Positions 25,653-33,050 of a stretch of DNA of 64,000 bases are shown here, piece after piece. Both the position numbers and the translations under genes were made by a program. The DNA is from Curtobacterium sp. MCJR17_020 (GTDB lineage: Bacteria; Actinomycetota; Actinomycetes; Actinomycetales; Microbacteriaceae): the NCBI RefSeq assembly GCF_003234365.2, contig NZ_CP126260.1, forward strand, positions 3,720,001 to 3,784,000. Direction: 5' to 3'. Positions within the stretch are counted from its first letter, which is position 1; each line of letters opens with the position of its first letter. Under the pieces are notes generated by a model that saw only the letters and a list, made by a program, of their open reading frames with translations, did no database searches and had not been told where the DNA came from.

Positions 25653-28600
25653 TCAACGCTGTCCGTCCGCCGCGATCAGCTCGAGCTGCGTCAGGGCGAC
25701 GTCGGTGTCAGCGGTGAAGCCGAACGACGAACCGCCGCCGATGATCCGGAACACCCGGGTCTGCCCGGCCCACGTGAACTCGGCACCGTCGACCGCCGTG
25801 ACCGTCTCGCCGAGGGACACCTGCCACGAGTACGAACCCGGGGTCGCCACCGTCACGGTGTACAGCGACGCAGCGGGGCAGTCCACGTCGAACGACACCG
25901 ACTCCCCCGCGGCGAGCGCCGTGACGGTCCGTCCGGTGTCGTCGACCAGCGGCGACGAGCCCTCCGAGGACATCCCGACGGGCAGCAGGTCGACCGGGGC
26001 GTCCCGGTAGCCGTGCACCTCGGAGGCCGAGACCGGGCGGGTGTCCGATGCCCAGCCCTGCGGTCCGGACGACAGCGTGAAGACGATGCGCGACGCCGAC
26101 ACCACCACGTGGTGCGGGATGCTGACCGAGGTCCAGGGCGAGCCGTCGACCGTCACCGACGCGACGTAGGCACCTGCGGAACCGTCGGCGACCTCGATGA
26201 CGGTCTCCGCTCCTCCCGGCTGCTGCAGCACCGTCCTGCGGACCGACGGCGGCACGAGCACGTAGGTGCCCGTGGACGGCGCCAGCGGGTACAGGCCGAT
26301 CGTCGCGAAGACGTACCAGGCGCTCATCTCGCCGTTGTCCTCGTCGCCGGGGTAGCCCTGGCCGAGGTCGGAGCCGACGAACAGCCGCTCCAGCGATTCG
26401 CGCACGATGCGGTGCGCGTCGTCGTGCCGACCGGTGAACATCGGGAAGAACGGGATGTGGTGCGCCGGCTGGTTGGACAGGCCGAGCATGCCCATCCGGA
26501 CATCGCGGGCCTCGGTCATCTCGTGGATGGGGAAGCCGTACGCGCCGGAGCGGACGGTCGCGCCGGTCTCGGGCGTCGCGAAGAAGGCGTCGAGTGCTGC
26601 ATCGAACCGCGCCGGGCCGCCGTGCAGGTCGACGATGCCGGCGCCGTCGTGGGGAGCGGTGAAGGCCGTGCCCCACGCGTTCGTCTCGGTGTAGTCGTCG
26701 CCCCAGTCGCGCGGGTCGAACTCGGTGCCGACCCGCCACGAGCCGTCGGGGTCGCGGCCGATGAAGAAGCCCCGCTCGGAGTCGAACACGTGCCGGTACT
26801 GCAGCGATCGACGGGCGAACCACTCCGCCTCGGCCTCGTACCGGGACAGGTCGGCGGGCGTGCCCGCCCGCGACGCGAGCAGCCCCGCCATGACAGCGAG
26901 TCCCCAGTCGTTGATGGCAGCGTCCAGGGTCCAGGACATCCCCTCGGACGTCGCGGTGTCGACGTGGCCGCGGAAGGCTCCCGGGAGGCTCCCCTTGCGT
27001 CCGACGCGCTCGTCACGTGGCGGGACGGTCGCGTTCCGCACTGCGCTCCGGTACGCCTCGGCGAGGTCGAACCCGGTGATGCCCTTCGCCGCGAGGTCGG
27101 CGAAGACGGTGTCGCTCGTGGTGCCCGTCATGCAGTCCTCGGCGCCGGGGGCGCTCCAGCGCGGGGTCCACCCGCCGTCGTGGTGGTGCTCGACGAAGCC
27201 CTGCGCGAGCTCGCCGGCGGTCTCCGGGGTGAGGAGTCCGAGGAGCGGCCAGGCGGTGCGGTAGGTGTCCCAGAACCCGTTCGTGGTGGTGAACGGCCCC
27301 TCGACGACCTCCGGCCCGGGCTCGTCGCGGATCGGGTCGGCGAGGACGGCTCCGTACGGGGAGCGGTGGTGCGGCGACCCGGTCAGAGCGGTCTCGCCGG
27401 CACGGTTCGGGTAGAGGAACAGCCGGTACAGGCCGGAGTACAGGCTCACCAGCTGGTCCGGGGTGGCTCCGTCGAACGACAGGGTCGCGAGCTTCTCCGT
27501 CCAGAGCGCCTCGGCGCGGGTGCACATGGCGTCGAAGGAGGCGGCGGCGTCGAGGTTCGCGCGGGCGTCCTCGATCGAGACGGTCGAGATGCCGAGCAGG
27601 ACGTCGACCGCGCCGTCGCCGTCGACGGCCAGCCAGCCGCGCAGCTCGTGCTCGCCGGTGCTGGTGTGGTCCGCGGTCACGTGCGGGATCCGGACGTGCA
27701 CGTGGTGCGGCGGGGTGCCGGGGCGGTCGTCGAGCACGGCCTCGACCACCGCGGTGCCGTCGGTCACGGTCACGGAGACGTCGGAGAGCCACCCGTGGTG
27801 GTCGAGCACGATGCTGCGGGTACCGGTGAACCGGAAGCCGAGGGCGAACTCCCCCGCGGTCATCTCGGCCGTCACACCCTGGTCGAGGGCGACCCGGTAC
27901 CGGTGCGGACCGTCGAGTTCGTCGTCGTGGTCGAAGCCGAGCGCGCGGGCGGCCCGGTCGACGTCGGGGGTGTCGAGCGGTGACGGCATGACCTGGAACA
28001 CGCCGCGGTCGCCCATCCACGGCGACGGGATGTGACTCGTCGCGAACGCCTGGATCGCCGGTCGGACCCGTCCGTCGACGTCGGTGCGCGCGTGCTCCTG
28101 GTAGGCGTACGGCCAGCGGTTGCTCGACGCGTCGGTCATCGGCAGGCCGAAGACACCGCCGTGCGGGATGCCGACGAGCGGCGCGTTGTTGCCGCGGGAG
28201 AACCGTGACGAAGCCTGCGTGCCGCGGGTCGTGCGGACGTGGTCGAGCGGCGTGACCGGTGCCGGGCGTGCCGGGGCGATCCGGACGTCGTCGAGCCAGC
28301 CGCGCAGGGCTGGACGCTCCCCGTCGGCGTCCGACGGCTGCGTGTCGGAGCCGATCCGGGCCTCCAGTCGGTCGACGACCAGCCCCGCGAACGGCGTGAG
28401 GTCCACCGCGCGACGGTTCCACTGGTCGACCCACTGCTTGCGGGCCACGTCCTGCGCCTCTGGCGTGAGCGCGTCGCCGTACTGGTCGCGGGCGCGTCCG
28501 CCGTGCGCGGCCGCGTGCTCGCTCAGTCGTGTGCCGTCGGTGAAGACGACGTCGACGGTGAAGGCCGTGGCGTCCCAGAAGTGCGGCAGGTCCGCCTCGG

Positions 28601-28823
28601 TGGGCTCGGTAGCGCCCTGCGGCAGCGTGCGTTCGGGGAACCAGACCCACGACAGTTCGTCGCCGGCTGCGACCACCCGACCGTCGAGGCCGGGGACGCG
28701 CGCCGCCACGGCGCCGTCACCCGATGGTCGTTCGACCAGCCACCCCTCCGAGGATCCGAAGCCGACACCGTTCCGCGCCGCGACGGCCGTCGTCGGCCCA
28801 CCGCTCCGTTGCAGTTCTCGCAC
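25653..28823 (-). CDS. Glycoside hydrolase family 92 (alpha-mannosidase)
   Basis: The 1056-residue protein has the GH92 two-domain plan: an N-terminal beta-sandwich (to about residue 400) and an (alpha/alpha)6 barrel with NGFWDTYRTAWPLLGLLTPE, TSEGMSWTLDAAINDWGLA, GLSNQPAHHIPFF and the hallmark GYPGDEDNGEMSAWYVFATIGLYPL carrying the catalytic acids. Family members are Ca2+-dependent exo-alpha-mannosidases acting on N-glycans or fungal and yeast mannan. About 150 C-terminal residues form extra beta domains. No signal peptide is visible, so it may act on imported oligosaccharides. The GTG start has TACGCT 6 nt upstream, so the mRNA is probably leaderless, with a palindrome over the promoter. 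Confidence 0.92.
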   Translation of the reverse strand: MRELQRSGGPTTAVAARNGVGFGSSEGWLVERPSGDGAVAARVPGLDGRVVAAGDELSWVWFPERTLPQGATEPTEADLPHFWDATAFTVDVVFTDGTRLSEHAAAHGGRARDQYGDALTPEAQDVARKQWVDQWNRRAVDLTPFAGLVVDRLEARIGSDTQPSDADGERPALRGWLDDVRIAPARPAPVTPLDHVRTTRGTQASSRFSRGNNAPLVGIPHGGVFGLPMTDASSNRWPYAYQEHARTDVDGRVRPAIQAFATSHIPSPWMGDRGVFQVMPSPLDTPDVDRAARALGFDHDDELDGPHRYRVALDQGVTAEMTAGEFALGFRFTGTRSIVLDHHGWLSDVSVTVTDGTAVVEAVLDDRPGTPPHHVHVRIPHVTADHTSTGEHELRGWLAVDGDGAVDVLLGISTVSIEDARANLDAAASFDAMCTRAEALWTEKLATLSFDGATPDQLVSLYSGLYRLFLYPNRAGETALTGSPHHRSPYGAVLADPIRDEPGPEVVEGPFTTTNGFWDTYRTAWPLLGLLTPETAGELAQGFVEHHHDGGWTPRWSAPGAEDCMTGTTSDTVFADLAAKGITGFDLAEAYRSAVRNATVPPRDERVGRKGSLPGAFRGHVDTATSEGMSWTLDAAINDWGLAVMAGLLASRAGTPADLSRYEAEAEWFARRSLQYRHVFDSERGFFIGRDPDGSWRVGTEFDPRDWGDDYTETNAWGTAFTAPHDGAGIVDLHGGPARFDAALDAFFATPETGATVRSGAYGFPIHEMTEARDVRMGMLGLSNQPAHHIPFFPMFTGRHDDAHRIVRESLERLFVGSDLGQGYPGDEDNGEMSAWYVFATIGLYPLAPSTGTYVLVPPSVRRTVLQQPGGAETVIEVADGSAGAYVASVTVDGSPWTSVSIPHHVVVSASRIVFTLSSGPQGWASDTRPVSASEVHGYRDAPVDLLPVGMSSEGSSPLVDDTGRTVTALAAGESVSFDVDCPAASLYTVTVATPGSYSWQVSLGETVTAVDGAEFTWAGQTRVFRIIGGGSSFGFTADTDVALTQLELIAADGQR

Positions 28824-28824
28824 G

Positions 28825-28858
28825 GGTCCAGCGTATTTGGTCCAGCGTCTGGACGAAA
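28825..28858 (-). promoter_or_regulatory. GH92 promoter with palindromic operator
   Basis: TTTGGTCCAG-CGT-CTGGACGAAA (28836-28858) is a palindrome with one mismatch per 10-base arm. GGTCCAGCGT occurs twice in tandem (28825-28834 and 28839-28848). The likely -10 box TACGCT (28835-28830) sits 6 nt before the GTG start and is flanked by these sites, so a repressor bound here would block transcription directly. The regulator gene is not in the vicinity. Confidence 0.5.
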
Positions 28859-28870
28859 ACGCTCGGCGTG

Positions 28871-30520
28871 TCAGCCCTTGTTCTGCCCGGGCGCGTTCTC
28901 CGAGTTGCCCGGACCGGCGTCCGCTGAGGTGTCGGTCGTCGTGTCGGTCGTCGTGTCGGCCGCGCCGTCGGCTGGGTCGGCGCCGTCCTGCGGCTCCTGC
29001 ACCGGGTTCGAGACCGGCGCGCTCGGCTCCGGACCGACGGACGGTTCCTGGCTGGGCTCGGCGGGCTCACTCGGCTGCTCGGCCGGCTCGGACGGCTGCT
29101 CCGCCGGCTCGGAGGGCTGCTGCTCGGCCGGCTGACTCGGCTGCTGCTGCTCCTGGCTCGGCTGCTGCTCCTCGCTCGGCTGCTGTTCTTCCTCGCTGGG
29201 CTGCTGCTCGGTCGGTGCGGTCGAGGTCGTGTCCGTCGGCGCCGGTGTGCCGTCGTCGTCGCCGTTCAGCGCGAACACCGCGACCCCGATGCCGACCAGC
29301 ACCAGGACGACCACGACGATCGCCGTGATGATCGGTCCCTTGCGTCGCTTCTCGCGCTTCGCCGGGTCGTCGCCGGAGCCCGGTCGGACGGGCGGGGCCG
29401 CGGGGGGCACCCCGCCTCCTCCGCCGGTCGGGCCGCCGGCGCCGCGCTGGGCACCGAGGACGGTGGTCGACACGTCGTCCGCAGCGTTCGGCTGCTGTGC
29501 GTCCATCACGCGGGTCGCGTCGTCGGCGCCCGGCTGTCCACCCGGACGGGAGGCACCACTCGCCGGCATCACGCGGGTCGCGTCGTCCGCGTGCGCGGCC
29601 ATCGGAGCCGTGGCTGCGGCGGCCGCACCGGCCGCGGCTGCTCCGGCTGCCGCGCCGGCACCGGCTGCCGTCAGCGTCCCGGGACCACCGGGCAGGAGCT
29701 GTGTGGCGGCCCCGGGCTCGTCGCGGCCCAGGGCGCGGAGTCGTTCGGCCGCCTCGGCCGCGCTCAGACGCTCGGACGGGTCCTGCGCGGTCATCACGTG
29801 CAGGAGCGTGCGCCAGGCCGTCGGCAAGTGCTGGTCGATCTCCGGGCTGCGGGTGAGTCGTGCAGTAGCGGACTCGATGGCGCTGCCCGGGAACGGTGTC
29901 TTGCCGGTCATGCACTCGAGGAGCACCAGCCCGAGCGCGTAGACGTCGGCCTTGCCGGTGATCTCCTGCGCCAGCACCTGCTCCGGCGCGAGGTACGCGG
30001 CCGTCCCCATCACGGTGCCCGTCCCCGTCACGCGCGAGGCGTCACGGAGCAGGGCGATGCCGAAGTCGGCGAGCTTGACGTGGCTGCCGTCGCGCTCGAG
30101 CAGCACGTTGGCGGGCTTCACGTCGCGGTGGACGATGCCCTGGGCGTGCACGGCGCTCAGCCCGTCGGCCACCTGTGCGCCGACGCGGGCGGCGGTCGTC
30201 GGGTCGAGCGGTCCTTCGCGCAGCCGGGTGGCCAGGTCGCTGCCGGGCACGAGCTCCATGACGAGGTACGAGTCCCCGTCGGCGTCGTCGAGGGCGGCGT
30301 CGTACAGGGTGACGAGGGCCGGGCTGCGCAGTGTCGCGAGCGTCTGGATCTCCGACTCGGCTCGGGCGCGTTCACCGTGGTCGACCGGTCCGATGCGGAA
30401 CACCTTGACGGCGACCTCGCGGCCGAGCTGCTCGTCGACCGCGCGGTACACGGACGCCATGCCACCGTGTCCGAGCGTGCCCGTGACGCGGTACCTGCCG
30501 CCGAAGACCCGTTCTTCCAT
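28871..30520 (-). CDS. PknB-type membrane Ser/Thr protein kinase
   Basis: The 549-residue protein has an N-terminal kinase domain: glycine loop LGHGGMASVY, Lys39 in VAVKVF, catalytic loop HRDVKPANVLL (Asp133), DFG at 152-154 and the activation-segment end GTAAYLAPEQ. After an Ala/Gly-rich linker comes a membrane helix (about residues 405-425, IITAIVVVVLVLVGIGVAVFAL) and an outer tail of about 120 residues made of repeating QPSE/QPAE units, with no PASTA or other sensor domain. The two ADDATRVM segments in the linker look like phospho-threonine sites for FHA proteins. TAGGTT 7 nt before ATG 30520 indicates a leaderless mRNA. Confidence 0.9.
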   Translation of the reverse strand: MEERVFGGRYRVTGTLGHGGMASVYRAVDEQLGREVAVKVFRIGPVDHGERARAESEIQTLATLRSPALVTLYDAALDDADGDSYLVMELVPGSDLATRLREGPLDPTTAARVGAQVADGLSAVHAQGIVHRDVKPANVLLERDGSHVKLADFGIALLRDASRVTGTGTVMGTAAYLAPEQVLAQEITGKADVYALGLVLLECMTGKTPFPGSAIESATARLTRSPEIDQHLPTAWRTLLHVMTAQDPSERLSAAEAAERLRALGRDEPGAATQLLPGGPGTLTAAGAGAAAGAAAAGAAAAATAPMAAHADDATRVMPASGASRPGGQPGADDATRVMDAQQPNAADDVSTTVLGAQRGAGGPTGGGGGVPPAAPPVRPGSGDDPAKREKRRKGPIITAIVVVVLVLVGIGVAVFALNGDDDGTPAPTDTTSTAPTEQQPSEEEQQPSEEQQPSQEQQQPSQPAEQQPSEPAEQPSEPAEQPSEPAEPSQEPSVGPEPSAPVSNPVQEPQDGADPADGAADTTTDTTTDTSADAGPGNSENAPGQNKG

Positions 30521-30579
30521 GACGGGCAACCTACCGGTAGCGGCTGACGGGGCCACTCATCCGTCGAGTCCCGGCGCTT

Positions 30580-30632
30580 GGTGAGCAGGAGGTGTCGGGT
30601 CCACGCGGTCGACCCGACCTCTTCTGCTCACC
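30580..30632. terminator. Long palindrome after the Fic gene, second member of the repeat family
   Basis: Arms 30580-30601 and 30611-30632 match at 19 of 22 positions around a 9-base loop. They start and end with GGTGAGCAG/CTGCTCACC and contain GTCGGGTC, the same core as the element at 8180-8232. The stop codon of the Fic gene lies inside the 3' arm. It probably ends the Fic transcript before the kinase gene. Confidence 0.6.
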
Positions 30633-31824
30633 GAGCGGTACCGCTCCCCGACCGCATCGTGACCTGGACGACGTTCGAGGCCCGGAAGACACGGACTCCC
30701 TGCCGCTCGACCTCGGACAAGATGTCGAGATCGACGAGCCGAGCGACGGCGTTGCTGGCGGCCTGGTAGGTCTTTCCCAGAGCAGTGGCCAGCATCGGAA
30801 CCGTGACGAACGGTGCTCCGATGAGGTGGTCGGCCACGTCGAGGACCATGCCCCGCGCCCCGCTTGCTCGGATGCGATCGCGGTACTCCGCTTGCACCGC
30901 CAGAAGATCCGACATCCGTGCTCCGGTGTCCGTCGCGGAACTGTGGATCCCGTCGGCGAAGAGCGCGACCCACTCGTCCCAGGCCCCCTCCGCGCTGACC
31001 GCGGCCAGCGCATTCTGGTACTCCTCTCGCCGGGCCTCGAACCACGGCGAGACGCTCAGCAACGGCTCTGTGAGGACGTCAGACCGCATGAACTGCAAGA
31101 CGATGAGCAAGCGTCCGAGACGCCCGTTGCCGTCGTTGAACGGGTGCAGCGTCTCGAACTGGTAGTGCGTGAGCGCTGCCGCGACCACTGGGTCGATGTC
31201 GTGCCGAGGCGCTGTGTCCACCCATTCGAGGAGGTCACCCAACGCACTCCGCAGCGGCGTCCCCGGTGGCATCGGGACGAATCGGGCATCCTCGATACCA
31301 CCTCCTCGCGTTCCGATCGCCACTGGAACCGTCCGGATGTGTCCAGCCTGCGGTGTGTCTGCGGCCGTGCCACGAACCAGTACCGACTGCAGTTCTTCGA
31401 GGAGACCGGTCGTGACGCGGCGCTCCTGCACCCTAGTGAACCCGAGCTCGGCGGTGTCCACGTAGTTCAGCACCTCGGACAGGGCCGCGGAGCGATCAGC
31501 CTTCCCGACCGCTTCCGCGGCGAGGACGTCGTCCAGTGGTGCAAACGTGCCCTCGAGCGCAGAGGTGCTCTGTGCCTCTCGCCGGAGAGTCGGAGCGCGC
31601 AAGATGCCGGGGTTCGGGATCAACGATGATCCTTGCCGAAGCGCCCCGAGCGCCCGGTTCGCGCGGGCGACCTTGGTCCACGTCACTCCCGACAGTGTCG
31701 GAACTTCACCGAGCGGGTCCGGTACGAAACCGAAGTGGTCGTACGAGCGGCCGGTCCGACCGTCGACTCCACGAACCGGTACGAGATGCCCGACGGGGCT
31801 GCTCTGGAAGCGCGCGAGGTCCAT
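30628..31824 (-). CDS. Fic-family AMP-transferase with N-terminal inhibitory motif
   Basis: The 398-residue protein has a Fic N-terminal region containing the inhibitory helix signature T87-S-A-L-E91-G92 (consensus [S/T]xxxE[G/N]), the Fic core HPFNDGNGRLGR (227-238, catalytic His227) and a C-terminal winged helix (about 330-385, FVTVPMLATALGKTYQAASNAVARLVDLDIL). Such class II Fic proteins transfer AMP to target proteins and are held inactive by the glutamate. The DNA-binding tail suggests autoregulation. TAAAAT 6 nt before the ATG is a strong -10 box lying inside a palindrome. The gene and its upstream region are less GC-rich than neighbours, which suggests acquisition. Confidence 0.9.
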   Translation of the reverse strand: MDLARFQSSPVGHLVPVRGVDGRTGRSYDHFGFVPDPLGEVPTLSGVTWTKVARANRALGALRQGSSLIPNPGILRAPTLRREAQSTSALEGTFAPLDDVLAAEAVGKADRSAALSEVLNYVDTAELGFTRVQERRVTTGLLEELQSVLVRGTAADTPQAGHIRTVPVAIGTRGGGIEDARFVPMPPGTPLRSALGDLLEWVDTAPRHDIDPVVAAALTHYQFETLHPFNDGNGRLGRLLIVLQFMRSDVLTEPLLSVSPWFEARREEYQNALAAVSAEGAWDEWVALFADGIHSSATDTGARMSDLLAVQAEYRDRIRASGARGMVLDVADHLIGAPFVTVPMLATALGKTYQAASNAVARLVDLDILSEVERQGVRVFRASNVVQVTMRSGSGTAR

Positions 31825-31825
31825 T

Positions 31826-31853
31826 GTTCCATTTTACGGATCAAAAATTGAAC
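31826..31853 (-). promoter_or_regulatory. Fic gene promoter inside a palindrome
   Basis: GTTCCATTTT (31826-31835) and AAAATTGAAC (31844-31853) pair at 9 of 10 positions with an 8-base spacer. TAAAAT (31836-31831, minus strand) is 6 nt from the start codon and forms part of one arm. GAACTTG/CAAGTTC elements recur upstream (31850-31856, 31870-31876) and GTTCAAG at 31867-31873 and 31908-31914. A repressor, perhaps the Fic protein itself, would bind over the promoter. Confidence 0.5.
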
Positions 31854-31909
31854 TTGGAGGGGGACTGTTCAAGTTCCGAAGATGTTTCTGGAACACGATC
31901 GATTGCAGT

Positions 31910-32731
31910 TCAAGTCTTCTTGACGATGTCGGCGTCCGGGGTGGGCTCGGCGCCGTGGCGGAGCGCCGTCAGGTACAGCCGGTGCGCCGTGATCACGAGG
32001 GCGAGCCAGGCGAGCCCCAGCGCCCACGCCGCGAGGACATCGGTGAGCCAGTGGTGCCCGAGGAACACCCGCGAGGCCCCGACCGAGAGCACGAACAGGG
32101 TCCCGACGACGATCGTCCACACCCGCGTGACGACCCGCGACTGCCGCAGGAGCAACAGGTACACGATCGTGCCCACGATCACCGTCGCGTTGAGGGTGTG
32201 GCCGGACGGGAACGACGGCGAGTGCTCGTACGGCGGCACCGCGTCGGAGAGCGGCGGACGCGCCCTACCGATGAGGTCCTTGCCCGCGATCGTCATCAGC
32301 AGCGAGCCGCCACTCGCCGCGACGAGCAGCACCAACGGGGTCCACGCCCGACGCTGGATGGTGAACCCGACCAGGAACCCGAGGGCGACGATGGGCATGC
32401 CGATCGTGCCCGCGATGTCGGTCCACCACGTGACCAAACGATCGCCCACGGGCGACCGGAGGGTGAGCGCCCAGTCGAGCACCGGACGGTCGAGCACGGC
32501 GACGTCGTCGGCTTCGCGGACGGCGTCGTAGACCTCGGAGGCGAGCCAGGTCGCGACGACGGCGATGCCGATCCCGACGGCCAGCGTGAGGAGCAGGAGC
32601 GGCATCGCGCCGTACCGGTGGCCGAGCGCGGTCCACCCCTGGGCGGTCGCGCGGCCCGCGCGGGTGCGCCAGCGGGTGAGGTCGACCTCGCCGACGGTGC
32701 GGTCGGCGGCGTCCCCGCGTTCGGTGTCCAT
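31910..32731 (-). CDS. PAP2-family membrane phosphatase
   Basis: The 273-residue membrane protein has about six helices and the three phosphatase motifs of the PAP2 family: KDLIGRARPP, SFPSGHTLN and SRVFLGHHWLTDVLAAW, with the two catalytic histidines present. Members remove phosphate from phosphatidic acid, undecaprenyl pyrophosphate or similar lipids at the outer face of the membrane. ATG 32731 gives a soluble acidic leader before the first helix; CAGGCT 6 nt upstream may be the -10 box. A small membrane protein gene lies 44 bases upstream on the same strand. Confidence 0.87.
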   Translation of the reverse strand: MDTERGDAADRTVGEVDLTRWRTRAGRATAQGWTALGHRYGAMPLLLLTLAVGIGIAVVATWLASEVYDAVREADDVAVLDRPVLDWALTLRSPVGDRLVTWWTDIAGTIGMPIVALGFLVGFTIQRRAWTPLVLLVAASGGSLLMTIAGKDLIGRARPPLSDAVPPYEHSPSFPSGHTLNATVIVGTIVYLLLLRQSRVVTRVWTIVVGTLFVLSVGASRVFLGHHWLTDVLAAWALGLAWLALVITAHRLYLTALRHGAEPTPDADIVKKT

Positions 32732-32775
32732 CCGTCCAGCCTGCCCGAAGCGCCCGGGAACCGCCGAGGCCGCGA

Positions 32776-33039
32776 CTACTGCCTGCTCGCCCGGCGAGAC
32801 CGCTGGAGGATGACGAGCCCGATGGTCACACCGACCGCGGTCATGAACGGGGTCATGAACCACGCGACGACGATCGGGACGGCCCGCTCCGCCGGCGCCT
32901 CGACGTGGAGCATCAACGACAGGGCGACGATCGGCAACGCGATCGTGGCCCCCCAGGAGACCACCACCAGCACCGTGAGCAGTACGGCGGCACCCCGGTG
33001 GTCTGACCTTCGGTACGGAGTCGTCACGACGCCATGCAA
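32776..33039 (-). CDS. Small two-helix membrane protein
   Basis: The 87-residue frame encodes two membrane helices (about residues 17-43, AAVLLTVLVVVSWGATIALP; and 54-80, AVPIVVAWFMTPFMTAVGV) with a basic C-terminus QRSRRASRQ. I do not recognise a family. The frame opens with TTG at 33039; a GTG at 33030 is also possible. It lies between the polymerase-like and PAP2 genes on the same strand and may be co-transcribed with the latter. Confidence 0.6.
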   Translation of the reverse strand: MHGVVTTPYRRSDHRGAAVLLTVLVVVSWGATIALPIVALSLMLHVEAPAERAVPIVVAWFMTPFMTAVGVTIGLVILQRSRRASRQ

Positions 33040-33050
33040 CGAGGTACCGG

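Noticed and set aside
25572..27983. 803-residue open frame opposite the GH92 gene
   Set aside because: No recognisable domain and composition of an antisense shadow; GH92 motifs are intact on the other strand.
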